A stretch of DNA of 64,000 bases from Canna indica. Taxonomy: Eukaryota > Streptophyta > Magnoliopsida > Zingiberales > Cannaceae. The stretch covers positions 35,115,501 to 35,179,500 of the forward strand of contig CP136898.1 in assembly GCA_034359265.1 (NCBI GenBank), in the 5' to 3' direction. Numbering within the stretch: position 1 is the stretch's first letter; every line of letters starts with the position of its first letter. Under the pieces are notes generated by a model. That model did no database searches. It worked only from the letters and a program-made list of their open reading frames with translations, and was not told the origin of the DNA. Made by a program: the position numbers and the translations under genes. Positions 11,577 through 23,726 of this stretch are shown here, piece by piece.

Positions 11577-13480
11577 TTTGATTAACTTTTTCAACCTAGA
11601 AATAATATTAAGCACATTAATTAGAACATGATTTTTAAAAAATCAGCTATCATGTTATTTATATTAGAGTCTCCTCTAAGCTAAGCAATAGTCCTATCAT
11701 TCTCATTATGGAATGTGATATGTACTTTGTTAGAAAAAGGAAGAAAGAAAACCTAAAAAGTAATGTGATGGTGCTTCATCAATTGGACATCATATTTTGA
11801 AATTTTGGCTATGGTTGTCCCACTATATGTTCAAGATTTTATTTTTCTTTGAGCAATTACCTCAATCGATCTTTTTCTTGATAAATCCTATAATTCCTAA
11901 GAATTTCTCTACTCACTAGAATTTACGATTTTTTTTCTGGAATTTTGAAATTTCTCTACTCATTGGGTTTTGTTCTAACGAGTCTAATTTGTTTCTATAT
12001 AGATCCTATAGCTCCTAGGAATTAACTAATCAATCAATCAATTATTTAAAAAGTTACCTCAATGAACATGTAGCAAGATTTCAACAAAGTAAACAAAAAA
12101 AATAATGATGACTCCTCGTAACGGTTTTTAACATGCTTATTTATACCTAAGACTGTTGTATAGAAAATCATAGGGGAAAAAGAAATATGCTTTAATCCAA
12201 AATTTTGATTTGTAAAGTCAAAGGTGCAAGTAGCTGATTTAAAATTGTTCTTCAGGACAGCCAAAGAAAAAGGTAAAGACAAAAAGAGATGTGAGATAAG
12301 TTCAAATTCAACATAGAACAAACTGAGCATTCCCAAGACTACAAACGGATTTAAAATATGTAGGAGAGAAAGATGGCTTGGATAGAAACTACTTCTCATT
12401 CCACTAGTTATGATGAATAAATCATTATAACTCAATATTTTTGTTCTTTCATTTTGTATAGACAGAAATGCAGCAAAAGGAAAATTTATGTGATTCGGGT
12501 TCAAAATCTATTTAATGGACAAAGTGACAAGTAATATTCTGAATAAAAAGTTCTCTGGCTGGATAAACATAGAGTTCAATTACTTTTCCCTGACCAACCT
12601 AATGAATTTTTTGAAGAAAAAGGGAGGACAAGAAGCTATTTGATGAAGATCAAATTGTCAAGCGGAGACATGTTGCATCATATAGGCAACAAAATGATTA
12701 AAAAAACTTGACTTCATCATCGTATTTGACTACATGGACATTTGTTTAGATTATATGAAGTGGAAAGTAAGGACCTAAGTTCATAATTGAGGTATATACT
12801 ACTAACAAGTTATGATCAAATCCAACTTAACGTTGGAGTATGGAAATGGAAGTGTGTGTCTTTTATTTATTTTAGGGATTCCAAAGAGGCATGGCTATAA
12901 TGCCAAGTTGCCATTTCAACATCATGCTGCAAACTAGATTTGAACAGAGATCAGTTTAGTTGCAATTGACACTTTTAGAAAAATGAAAGATCATTTTGTT
13001 TAAATTCTTGATACATATTTATCCTGAAAGCAACAATTTAAATTATAATCCAAACACACTATAATTTACATGCTAATGCTGAAAGCATCAGTCTTTTCTT
13101 AGCTAATTGCTACTGCTATATTTTGGAATAATTCTTTTTATTTCTATAGATTTTTTTTTGTCTTTTGTTGTTGCTATGATTCTCAGCTACAACAATAAAA
13201 TGTAACTAAGTAAATACATTATAGTAACAAGCCAAAATGTCAAAATAGGTGACGAGTTAATGAAAAAACTAAGTTACATGGGAGAAATTTACATGCAGTA
13301 AAACAAATAAATGCAGAAAAAGATACAGTTCGGGCCTAAGAGTCATGTCTACTCCAAGAACATGGCTCTCTAAGAAATCAATAACAACTCTCTAAGAACA
13401 ATCTATTTGAAATCTGGAGAAATTTAAATATTACAGAAATTTACCTGAAATCAACAGAAATATGGAGAAATCAAGCTTGC
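11577..13480. other. O1 leader region, non-coding
   Basis: AT-rich sequence between the O1 transposase start and its right terminus. The minus-strand ORF at 12046-12504 has no recognised domain and no support. It probably belongs to the O1 5' untranslated region or an unrecognised insertion. Confidence 0.4.
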
Positions 13481-13780
13481 GGAAGAAAGGGGCCTGCGAG
13501 AGTGTTGGATGGGGGAAGAATCGCGGGTGGCAGGGGGGAGCTTGCGGAAGAAATTAAGGCACCTGGCGACGGGCCTCCGCGAGAGCTTGTTGTGGGTGGT
13601 AGGGAAGAAGCGTCGGATGAAGAAGGATGAAGAAGCGTCGCAGTTGGAGAAGAATCGCACAGTAGGCGGGCCTCTGTGAGAGCTTATTGCGGGTGGTAGG
13701 GGAGATCATGGGTGGCAGGGAAGAAGCGTCGGATGAAGAAGGATGAAGAAGTGTTGGGACTGGAGAAGAATCGCACGGCA
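13480..13780. repeat. GC-richer imperfect repeats near O1 right end
   Basis: Purine-rich blocks of the type GAAGAAGCGTCGGATGAAGA recur at about 13605, 13635, 13720 and 13745, together with repeated GGGTGGTAGGG and GAATCGCAC motifs. They form imperfect duplications of roughly 100-130 bp. Position relative to the O1 terminus matches that of the GC-rich leader in CACTA-1. Confidence 0.5.
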
Positions 13781-13924
13781 CAAAGGGGGACAGGGAAACT
13801 TTTGTCGCACGCTTGTAAACTGTTGTCGGATTGATAATAAAAATAAGGGCGCGAATTTTTGTCGGTTGGGGGAGAGAGAAAAGCTGGTCGGCTGAATAAT
13901 AAGAGGGAATGGAAAAATTTAGAG

Positions 13925-14031
13925 TTTTCTAAATTTTACCAATAAATATATGTATCTGTTGGTGATTTTGTTGGTAATACCAATAAAAAATATCGATTGG
14001 TAATACAGTGAAGCCTTGTTTTCTTGTAGTG
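13925..14031 (-). repeat. O1 right terminus and subterminal repeats
   Basis: TIR (CACTACAAGAAAAC on the minus strand) ending at 14031, preceded by TTGGTAATACCAAT-type palindromes at 13930-14005. These resemble the GGTATTACCGACGG repeats of CACTA-4. The adjacent TAA (14032-14034) is the probable target duplication; its partner is not in the window. Confidence 0.7.
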
Positions 14032-14751
14032 TAAGTCTTCATTGAGATATTCTTTGTAAACCCTAGCTTTGATCCTTACAATCTTGATCTTGCCTTTGTG
14101 CTCTAATCGATTCATCATCAAGGCATTAAGACGAGCTAGGATTCGCTATTTGGAGCTAAGTGTATTATTGTTTTGATTATTGCTCCATTTGTTATTGTAT
14201 TTTGTGTTTATTTATTGTATTCCAAGTGTGTAAACCTAGGGTACTAGGTTGATTGAGTATGGTGGTTGTCTTGGTGTTGAGGCATAATTCCGGTTGCCTT
14301 GGTGTTGATTGAGTATGGTGGTTGCCTTGGTTTTGATTATTGCTCCATTTGTTAATATTGGATTAGAGTGTCATTAGGGAGAGTGAGGTGGGAAAGTGCT
14401 CTCGGTAGAAAGGTGGGGACTTCCGGGTGTGGAAGTGTCTTCGGTGTGAGAGTGGAGACTTTCTAGTGAAAAGTCCTCATTGTAAAGGAACTCTACATCT
14501 AGTGGATTAGGTTGAAATCCTAAGAGGGGGTGCTTAGGTAGTGGAGCAGGCGGGTTGCCGAACCACTATAAATCAGTGTGTTAGCATTGATCTTTGTTTG
14601 TTTTTAATTATTTTATTAATTACTTCCGCATTTAGTCTTTGAATTAGTGATTTGCCTAACTAATCAAGAAAAAGATTAAAACCGAATTTAGGGTTAAGTT
14701 TTAGATAACACACTATTCACCCCCCCTCTAGTGTAGGTTATCCCATCAACA
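14032..14751 (+). repeat. Copia-type LTR fragment F (3' part)
   Basis: Homologous to the 3' half of the TR-GAG-2 LTR. Shared are AACCCTAG...CTTGATCTTGCCTT, the GTGTAAACCTAGG block, GAAGTGTCTTCGGTGTGAGA, the CCTAAG...GTGCTTAGGTAGTGGAG box, and the end CACTATTCACCCCCCCTCTAGTGTAGG...CATCAACA at 14751. No primer-binding site follows, so it is a 3' or solo LTR. Its left part was separated by the O1 insertion. Confidence 0.75.
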
Positions 14752-15539
14752 TCCTTGTCTAGTTCGACACCTGTGGGGAGGGGGGACCTGCAAAAGATAC
14801 TCCGACGCTCAAGTTAGGTGGTCTCCAAAGTGGATGTAATGGAATTGGAACTTCGGCTTACTTGAGTGCGTCGTGGGGGTCGTCCATTTTTATTACAGGG
14901 AAGGACAGTGTTGCCGCTTGAAAATCTTGCAGTGAGGTTGTCTATAATGGGTCGCGGTCGATCCCGAGGATGACGGGTATATTTTCTGATAAGGTAAGAT
15001 GCAAATATCCTTATGTGCCAGGTGGGGTCCCTGGACAAAGCTGGTTAGTCTACTTGAGCCTGACTCAGGAACGTAGTCTGGCGGAGCTTCCTGGATGGGA
15101 TCGTGCGGTCTATTTCAGAGTGGAGATAGAGCATTGCTGGGTCTAGTCCGATCGAGCCCTATATATCTAGTCCAATCCAATAGTAAATAAGAAAGTGACT
15201 GTAGGACTGCAAAAGTTATTTTAATACTTAGCTAAAAAATTATGCAATTAGGAGAATCAAAAAATTAAAAATTAAAAAAAAAATCCAATTTACAAAATTA
15301 GCATTTATCTTCGTGAAATACCAACCAAATATTTTATAGAATTGAATCGCAGCAGGACAAGTCAACCACTCTCCGATAATAAAAAATACTTTTAAAATGT
15401 AGTGGTGAAAATGTATTAATCATGATCAAATATTAGTATATCAAATAAAAATAAAAATTTTCTTTTCTTTTTCTATAGCGATAAACAAACTGAAATCAAG
15501 ATTTGATTTTTTTTTCTGTTTATTATACTTGTTTGAACA
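14752..15539. other. Unassigned, LTR-like at its left, then AT-rich
   Basis: 14752-15180 contains ACCTGTGGGGAGG...GGACCTGCAAAAGATACTCCGACG-type sequence that resembles retroelement LTR DNA, but I cannot place it in a family. 15180-15539 is AT-rich with no feature seen. The ORFs here are short and unsupported. Confidence 0.35.
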
Positions 15540-15815
15540 GTATAATTAATAAGAAAAATAGACTAAAAAACTATAAAATTTATAAAAATTTTATGTTCTA
15601 CTTGTGTTTTCAAAATCTCTCTATAAATGCACAATATTTACATGTGTTGATGTCATCTAACAAATCGTCAAGCGCCGTCAACTAAGTTGAGACGGCGTTT
15701 GACGATTTAATAGATGACATAAATAGATGTAAAAGTTGTGCATTTATAGACGAATTTTAAAAATACGAGTAGAATAAAGAATTTTTTAGTCTATTATCTT
15801 TAATTAATAAGTAAG
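15540..15815. mobile_element. Foldback/MITE-like inverted repeat
   Basis: A long palindrome centred near 15684 (CGCCGTCAAC TA AGTTGAGACGGCG). Arms pair TTTGACGATTT with AAATCGTCAAG, then GATGTCATCTA with TAGATGACAT, then TATAAATGCACAA with TTGTGCATTTATA, and out to AATAGACTAAAAAA with TTTTTTAGTCTATT at 15784-15797. Total size is about 270 bp with no coding capacity. 15816-16076 is plain AT-rich DNA. Confidence 0.75.
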
Positions 15816-16076
15816 TAATTAAGTTGGCTTAATGAAAAACTAACAATATTTAATACCTGTAGAATACTTGGCTAAATATTTTTAAATTTCTAAAGGAAAA
15901 ACCCAAATTAAGGTAAAAAATGCGTTTTACTTATGAAGGTCAAAACCATACAAATGGTAAGAACACCCTATTGCAATTATGGATAGTCTATCCAAATCAA
16001 CTCTAATCAAATAGACAACCACTATTGAAATAGTAAATATCATTGATGACTTGGCAATGCCGACGCGGCAATGATA

Positions 16077-17105
16077 TGTCACACCCTAACTGAGGATAGT
16101 ATGATCGGCCAGAGCCTACATCCTGCCATGTAGCCTACTATCTACACTGACATAAGCAAAAACTAAATCGTATCGATAAAAGAAATCTCAATACACTTTA
16201 TTAAAAGTTTTTAAAGTCACAATTTTATGTTTTCCAAAACAAGTAAGAACACCAACATCAAAATAACTGAACGTTTCAAGTAACAAGTTTTACAACTCTT
16301 TTAAATACAACTGTCAAGGCAGAAACTAAAAACAACTACTAGACACTGATCTAAGACTCATGAACGCCGTTACGAGATATGACACCGCCTCCCGCCCACC
16401 AGCTGCACCATGTCGACATGCCAAAGTCACTGCTCATACTCTGCAAAAATAAAGAATAAACTGTGAGTCCACTTGGAACTCAGTGAGTGGCTCTAGCGAA
16501 CCTCCACCTAAGCCTCAGTTATGCATGCAAATCATATAAGGCAACAAAATGAAGGTATAATGAGGTAAACTACTTCTAATGCGACTACCAACCCCAATAG
16601 GTCAATCTGTACAAACTAAACATGTGATAATCTGCCATCTCGACCTATAAAGCCCTCGGCATCCGACCTTGGGCCTACTTATGGAATAAATATCTTAGCT
16701 ACAAGCGTCTGTACCATATCAGGTAGTATCATATTGGCCATCGGCCACATCATCTCAAGATGTAAGCAAACAATCCTGGGTCATCGACTAGAATGGTCCA
16801 CTAGTCTTCGGACACCATCTGGGGTAAGGATAGCTAGTCCTACCCAACTGGGGTCTAGTACCTAGCGGGTCCGCTGGCGCACCTCAAGACCCAACACTGG
16901 CCGAGCTGAGCATTGGTCATTCCCGACCTCCATGCTCCTCGGTGGACCATCTCAAGCACATCACACAATCAATGTCCTAAGGTTTCCATATATACACTTC
17001 GGGTCATTGCTCATATCTGGCCCTAATCCGGGCTACAAGGTCAACAATTTATGCCGTCCTTTCAAAATGTGTACACCTAAGAGTTCTAGGTTTCCAAATA
17101 TTTAT
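16077..17105 (-). repeat. Gypsy LTR C, 5'-truncated
   Basis: Ends with the gypsy LTR terminus (TGTCACACCC on plus at 16077). It matches the 3' part of LTR D (about 62800-63850) in inverted orientation, including the CACTGAGTTCCAAGTGGACTC block and the acceptor-like TTATTTTTGCAG (minus, near 16441). Its U3 and central part are gone, and the break at about 17105 leads straight into gag. Confidence 0.75.
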
Positions 17106-18363
17106 AAGTAGCCATAGGAGCTTTCCCCTTGGACCGAGTCGCTACTCGACCGCCCCCAACTAGGCAGTTGCTCCTGATGTGGCCTGACTGACCGCATCCA
17201 AAACAAGCGTCGATACGACCAAAGTAGGTCCACAGGTGCCTCCTCCCACACTACCCACATTGCAGAATCTGGGACTCACCTCTCTGTCCCTCAGACGTTG
17301 CAGCACTCTGAGTAGTCGTCTGCCTTGAGCCTGTTTGACCTCTAAAACTGCCATGCCCCCAGCCTTACGGATGAGCTACCCTAGAGCCGCTAGCCCCCGA
17401 ATGAAACTGTCGGTCTCCTACTCCATGAGGTCTGAACCTCTTCTTTGTTGGTCTGTCATGTCGATTTGTAGGTACCATAGCTTCTTTCGGCATCGCCTCA
17501 TCTACCACTTCTATAAAAGTGGTCTCCTCAGTGTAATGGATCAATCAGTCTATCTACACTCTCAAATCCTCCACGAACCGCCTCACCCGGTCAGCCTCTG
17601 TCATCACTAAGGTTAGGTGATAACGGGACAACTGTGTGAACTCCACCTCATACTCTGTCACCGTTATGCTGCCCGTTTGGCAAAGCTGCTCAAACTCCCT
17701 TGCCCGCCTCTCACAAACATTCCTGGGAAGGTACTTCTCCATGATGGGGTTTCGGAATTCCTCCCAAGTAGGGGACGATGCGTGAGTCCCTCTATGGGCC
17801 CTCCATGTTTGGTGCCATTCTTTTGCCAGGCCCCTCAACTGCAGCCCGACCATGTGAGCCATAGCCTCAGAAGAACAATCCAACACTACGCATTGCTCCA
17901 TATAGTCATTCAAGAACGCAGTCACCTCCACTTGTGGGTCCGTACCTGTGTACATCGGTGGCCTCAGCTTCACGAAGTTCATGTATAGAGTACTGCCTGT
18001 CGCTGGCTCCTGACGACCCTCCTCTATGCTCCCGGACTAAAATGGCTCCGCTAGATTCGGCACTGTGGGTCCTATTGGTGGTGAGAGTGGGGCCTACGGC
18101 TGCCTCGCCTCCCGCTCCCTACGGAACTCCTCCTGCTCCTTGCGAAACTCGTCCCGCTCTCTACAAAGCTCCTCGGTTAGCTCTATCACCTGTGCCAGCA
18201 ACAATCCTACTCTAGGGTCCTGTATGACCTCCTCCTGGGCCGCCTAATCGTTGTCCCGAGCCCATCCTTGGCCACAGCCTCGGCCTCTACCTCGACCTCG
18301 CCCTCGCATACTAGAAGAATTACTCCTGGTACCGCTCAAGACAACATCATTATGTGCCTCCAT
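17106..18363 (-). pseudogene. Gypsy gag remnant with CCHC zinc knuckle
   Basis: Capsid/nucleocapsid protein of a Ty3/gypsy element. It starts MEAHNDVVLSG at 18363 with an Arg-Gly repeat, but TAG interrupts it at about 18246 and further breaks follow. The clearest piece is 17982-17554, a Retrotrans_gag domain (MNFVKLRPPMYTG, LRGLAKEWHQTW, FVEDLRV). Downstream, in another frame, is the knuckle CFGCGQSGHIRSNC (about 17206-17165; C-x2-C-x4-H-x4-C) and a basic RSKGKAP segment, after which sequence jumps into LTR C. No protease or pol motif follows. Confidence 0.85.
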
Positions 18364-18545
18364 ATCTATCAGTAAATAAAACAATATCCACATATTTTAA
18401 TATACAATCAACCAAACAATTACTCATAAACATGTACCGCCACCGGTGCGCAGGTTCAACCGTCAATCTCGTGACTAGGACATACCATATATAGACACGT
18501 TAGCAATGCCCTCATATGATACCTAAAGTCCTATTGTCATACCCA

Positions 18546-18555
18546 CTCTGATACA
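18546..18555 (-). other. Primer-binding site of gypsy C
   Basis: Minus strand reads TTGTATCAGAGTGGG, one base short of the usual initiator-Met site TTGGTATCAGAG. It lies directly after the LTR end and upstream of gag, which fixes the element's orientation. Confidence 0.65.
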
Positions 18556-18900
18556 ACCCAAACTAGGGCGTGACCGAAGCCTAACCAAACCAACAGCTAA
18601 AAGAAATACATCCTAGACAGCTCATGAGACTCAATGTAATGTGGAAAACATGAACAGAAAACATGAACAAAGTGAAGCATAAAAATTAACCCGAATATTT
18701 AATAATAACAAATATTTCAAAGTCCTTTTAAATAATAAGTAATATGAATATTAGTCCTCAATATCAAGTGCGGAAATAATACAAAACTCAAACCAACACG
18801 ACTCTAGAAAGTATAAAGGACTCCAAACTAGGGTATACGCCCCCCACGACCACGACATGTCATGAGATACGTTGTTCCTGCCGGCACCAGTTGCGCTACT

Positions 18901-21162
18901 TGTAATACTCAGGGTTTCCTAATATAAAAATTTCATTGGTGCAGCCCATCGGATCGGGAACTAACCGGGCCGAGTCGCGAGATCGCCGCGAGTAGGAGGT
19001 ATAATTTAAATTTTAGACCCATGGCTAATGTTTTTTTTGGAATGTATGTGTTGGTTGACTCAAGTTGGATTGAAATCGGGTTAGTGTATCGAGTCAGGGC
19101 TCAATCCAAGTTTAGGTGGAGTCGAGTGAGGGGGGGTTTAAGTGATGAAGGGCATTATTGTCAAAACAAAAAGAGAGAGAATTAATCCCTCACCCCAAGC
19201 CGCCGTGCGGCTCAAGACAAGTTGAGCCGCAGGCAGCCCAAGGTGAGGAGGAGAGGAGAAGAGGAGCTCTTGGGTGGCGCTGGATATGCGTCGTCGTCGG
19301 AGAAATCGAGATCGTCTTCATCTCGTCCATCTTCTTCTCTAGCCGAGGTGAGTGGTGCCTAGTTATGTAGGGTAGGCGGGTAACCGACCCAAGGTCCTAG
19401 GGATTTGTCAATTTCTCGAATAACTTTGTCGGTTCACCGAGTTTTCTTCCGAGATTCGATTCTAGTGTGTGTGTATGTCGTTATTATGAAGTTTCTCAAA
19501 GTTTTCCTTGATGGTTAGGGTCGGCCACATGAAGGAAAAAGGGAAAAAGTCATGCCGAATTTTTCCCCAATTTCCTAGAGTGGTCGTAACCTCTCGGATC
19601 GAGTTCTTCTCATGATTGGTGGCTAGATTATTCTTGATCATGGCCAAAAACCCTCTTCTTCCACCCAGATCTATCTCGATCGGGCATGAGTAACCTAGAT
19701 TAGGTTCGGCCGAGTGGGTGTAAGGAGGGGAAAGGGGCTCGACTTGGTTCATGCTTACATGTAGAGTTTTATTTCATTGTTTATGCTATAGATTACTCAC
19801 TCGATGTATGATCTGTTAGTAGTGGTAGATTGAGTTTATCATGCTATAAGAAAATGTTCTTGAATGTACATATATGGTTAGGATTTAGTATGACATGTGA
19901 ATCATGGAAATGTTTCATTTATTTTCTAATGTTAGTGTCCAATCGTTGTCATGTTATACTCCTTGTTTCCTTATTGAATTTTAGAAATTTATTGCTGAAT
20001 TTAATCTCTTATTTCGGTATTCATATGATTATTATTGTTGGTAATTGCATACCACACTTTTCCTATGTTTCATATGTTGAAATGAATCAAGAAGTAGGTA
20101 TTTCCGTGCTTATAAATGGTAGTTACACTTAAGAAATAAAGTGCATAAAACCAGGTTTCATATCTAGGGAAAGATAGCAGACATTAGCGTTCGACTAGTG
20201 TGACCCGAGGGAAGGGTCAGGTATGGGCAATGCCCGAAAACTAAAAATGGAATTATTAAAGAAACCCTAATTTTGTATTATGATTGAGATGGTCTACTGA
20301 GGAGTGTTATTAGTCGAACGGCTACCACATGACTCAGTGGTGATTAGGGTCTTGAGATTGCACCAGCGGGCCTGCTAGGTTTTATACCCGAGTGGTGGAG
20401 GATCTTGAGATTTCGTTAATGGGCCAGCTGACGGTAGACCCGAGTTGGGTGGGACAAGCTATCCCTAACCTGGAGGGTTCCTGAGACTAGTGGTCATCCT
20501 AGTTGACGGACCCAGTGATTTGATTGTTTACATGATATATGCCTCATTGGGCTGATTTGTGGGGGGCCGGTCTGGCCTGGTTTTGTAGAGAGGGGGAGCC
20601 TGGTATGACCAAACCCCCATACATATGTTAAGGCCTATAGTGGCCGAATGACACTGAGTTTGATAAGGGCCAAAGAAGTTGGTTTATTTACTTGTATGAC
20701 CTAGCAAATTGGTTAATCTAAACTCCTTAACTGTATCATTTTGTTGTGTATGTTACCTTGTCGGGGATTTAAGTGCAGGTTCGGTAGAATCGCTCATTGA
20801 GTTCCTAAGGAGGTACGGCCTGGTGGCATGGTGGCATGGTGCAGCTGGAGGGCAAGTGGTGGCACAGATCTCGAAGAAAACGTCCATGTAGTCGTATTCG
20901 TGTTATTTGAGTTGTTGGTCATGCACTGAGTGGTCTTTGTAAAACATTTACTGCTTTCAAACTTGAAATGTTTCCTTGAAAAGTTGAGTTGTTTTTGTTA
21001 AACTTAAAACTATTTTGACTTTAATAAAGCTTGGTCGTCGTTTTATTTCATGACTCTCTTGTTGGTTCAGTGTTGTTTCTTGATTGGTTAGTGCATGTGG
21101 TAGGCTTCGAAATACTGACACATACCCTAGCCGATCACATGATCCTGAGTTGGGGCGTGACA
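18901..21162 (+). mobile_element. Solo gypsy LTR B
   Basis: Runs from TGTAATACTC to GGGGCGTGACA and is flanked on both sides by CTACT (18896-18900 and 21163-21167). No internal region remains, so it is a solo LTR made by LTR-LTR recombination. At 19207-19230 is a perfect GCGGCTCAA/TTGAGCCGC hairpin. A donor-like AGGTGAGT lies at about 19345-19352 and an acceptor-like AAGTGCAG at about 20772-20779. Short ORFs inside it are not genes. Confidence 0.92.
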
Positions 21163-22214
21163 CTACTGCAGTCCAGTACCTCGCTGATCACTCTCAGGAA
21201 CTGAAAACAACAACAAAATAAATCATAAGTCCACTAAGACTTAGTGAGCAATTAGCCTTCAATCTGCCATATGCATTAACACCAAACAACAGTGCATAAT
21301 TTTCAGTAAATAACTATTCATAAGAAGCAATTAATGAATACATCTATTATTTCACATGCGAGTTACATATCAAATACATTTATAGCCCTGCATCTAAGTA
21401 TACAATGTATATAATGTACATCATCAGTAACCAAAATAGGAAACAAACACTATTAGCACAATCAGTTAATCGAGCAAGCCGCTCGGGTCGGTCGTAGTGC
21501 TGCGGGCTGACTAGCTTCTCGGTCCAAGGACCAATCGGCCAAATATCCAAGGACCCGTCGGTCCTAAAAGCCAGGGACCCATCAGTCCTACTAGTCGAGC
21601 ACTGATCACTGCTCTGTCTCGGCGTACTTCCCACTCAGCCACTCTGGGTCGATCGTCGGTGTGGCAGCCGACGAGCTTCCTAGTCCACATCCACGAGCAC
21701 ACCAAATCATCTAAATAGTAAGCAGTAATTAAACCAATAATGATCATAACATTTCAAGAGGACAAATACATATCCTGGGACTCCAAAGGTCCCTAATGTC
21801 CACATAATACACATGTGCCGCACCCATAGTCGTACATTGGCATCATGTTCCCTCTTAGTTATAAAATAATTAAATGTCTCATATAGCGATGAAATGAACA
21901 ACAGTAAATTACTAAAAATAAATATGATGGATTCTTCCTGTAATCATTCGCTTGTCACCCCAACCCCTCTTGACAAGGCCGGTCGTATGGCCTTAGAAAC
22001 TTCCTCAAGAACCCGACCCCTACTAAGTTTTCCCCCCATATATTTTGGTGACCCTAGGGTGTCAAGTAGGGAAACATGATCTAGGTGTAACTAGGTTCAT
22101 AAGTTTTCTATTTCACATTCCTATATCTTGCACACCCTGTGGAGTACAAATGAACAATAAGGGTAGCAAGGAACGTCTAAAAATGTCATATTCTCCATAG
22201 GGACAGCTCGTTTA

Positions 22215-23712
22215 TGTGGGCGAAATGACGACACTAGAGGGGGGGTGAATAGTGTGTTTACTAATTCTAATAGCCTAAATCCAATTTTAATTATTTACTT
22301 AACTCGATTAGGCAATATGCGATTATGCGATCGAATGCGGAAGAGATAATAAAAAATTAAGCACAAATATAAATCAATGAAAACACAAGTATTTTATAGT
22401 GGTTCGGCCCCAATGCCTACTCCACTACCTAAGCACCCTGCTTAGGATTTCCAAACTAGTTTTGCTAGATTAATTCAGGTTTCCCTTACAACGAGGACTT
22501 TTCACCCGGAAAGTCTCCGCTCTCCAACCGAAGGCACTTCCACACCCGAAAGTATCCCGCCTTCCTACCGAGAGCACTTTCCCACCTCAACCTAAGGGAC
22601 AACTAGAACTAATCCTAGTAACAACTAAGTTTACACAAGTGGCTTTACTCTTATACCAAAATACCACTTCACACACAAGACCTAATAACCTAGGTATTAC
22701 ACAAACCCAAATAAACAGATACAAATAACAGTTAAAATATAATTGAAAAGAGCTTGAAATGAAACCAAGCAATCGTGCTCTTTTCCAATCCTTCAATCCT
22801 TCAACTCGTCAAGAGTGGAGTGCTCGATTCACTTCCCGAGTTGAGGCAGCAACTTGTACGCTTGAAGAAAATATCGCGAACAGAGAAGCAGCGCAAGCTA
22901 TTTGGAAGGCTTCAAATCTTCCTCTTAGAATGCTCAATAATGGCTGTAGAAGTCAAGGAAGAAGTGTTAAATGAATCATATTAGGGTATATTTATACCCT
23001 ACTGAAGAAACGGCAGCTCAACGGATAGTTTTCTACCCGTTGTGGACTGCCGATCGAAGCGCCGGTCGAAGCATCGATCGACCGGTCATTCGACCGCTGC
23101 TGTTTTCCCTATGGTCGATCGACAGACGGGTCGACCGCCAGATGCAGATCGCGCAATCCGCAACTTTCGGTCGACAAACGTGATCCGCGTCTAAGCCTTT
23201 CAGCAGGTCAGTCGATCGATTGGTCGACCGCTGCTCTCTGTCCATTCCAAGCCTCTGTCGGTCGACCAACCGGTCGACCGAAGTAGCCACTGCCTATTTT
23301 AGGCAATGTTCGATCGACCGACAAGGCTACTGCCTTTTACCTTAACCTATTCGGTCGACCGCCCGGTCGACCGAACATAGGATGAGTTTATTTTCTCAGC
23401 TGATTTTCTTCCGCGCTTCATTTCCGAGTTTCGGCTTTCAACAAGCATCTTCTTTGAGAGATTTTGACTTGATCTTTGGACTCATCCAAGTGACTTTGGT
23501 GCACTCGTCGATCTTCGAGAAACTTCTATGATGAACCCGAGCGCGACGATCAATGTCCTTCCGATTTTTTATTTCTTTCGATTTATTCGATCGAGGGCAT
23601 CGAACGCTAATTGATATGGAACCTGAAAGATATTCTCACTGAAATCATTAGTCACATGTTTGTTATCATCAAAACCGAGATTAAGGATAAGGTTGAAAAC
23701 CTAAAGCCAATA
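22215..23712 (-). repeat. 3' LTR of TR-GAG-1
   Basis: 1498 bp, homologous to 28479-29918. The terminus at 23712 reads TA in place of CA, a point change. The sequence near the left end (ACTAGAGGGGGGGTGAATAG) is typical of this LTR family and recurs inverted in TR-GAG-2. It contains several GGTCGACC palindromes (23030-23375). ORFs at 22587-22984 are conserved between LTR copies only because the LTRs are copies. Confidence 0.88.
23030..23375. repeat. GGTCGACC palindrome cluster in LTR
   Basis: About ten copies of GGTCGACC or one-base variants (GATCGACC, GGTCGATC), some doubled as CGGTCGACCGCCCGGTCGACCG-type units, within 350 bp. The other LTR has the same cluster at 29275-29580 with several copies degraded by C-to-T or G-to-A changes. 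TR-GAG-2 LTRs keep only one or two. Confidence 0.8.
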
Positions 23713-23726
23713 ATCTCTCCCTTTTT
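23713..23726 (-). other. Polypurine tract of TR-GAG-1
   Basis: Minus strand AAAAAGGGAGAGAT sits directly before the 3' LTR. It is the plus-strand DNA primer site in LTR elements and matches the tract at 42661-42674. Confidence 0.85.

Larger units (their letters stand above)
1327..14031 (-). mobile_element. Old CACTA (En/Spm) element O1, left-truncated, host of CACTA-1
   Basis: A degenerate CACTA transposon with its genes on the minus strand. The right terminus is at 14031, where the minus strand starts CACTACAAGAAAAC, followed by subterminal TTGGTATTACCAA-type repeats. The left terminus is missing because gypsy LTR A abuts at 1326. Gene order from the right is a long leader, a TNP2-type transposase (start 11576, end 1950) and a second gene starting at 1801. 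CACTA-1 is inserted inside the transposase gene. The TIR differs from that of CACTA-1 to -3 (CACTACTAGAAA) but matches CACTA-4 at 57199. The element sits in a copia-type LTR that continues at 14032. Confidence 0.8.

Noticed and set aside
12046..12504. 152-codon minus ORF
   Set aside because: No domain, no homologue among the other elements, AT-rich; kept only as part of the O1 leader.
17934..18247. Plus-strand ORFs rich in Pro/Ser
   Set aside because: Antisense of the gypsy gag N-terminus, which accounts for the sequence in the other direction.
22587..22984. ORFs repeated at 28813-29200
   Set aside because: The match only reflects that both lie in LTR copies of TR-GAG-1; no protein family recognised.
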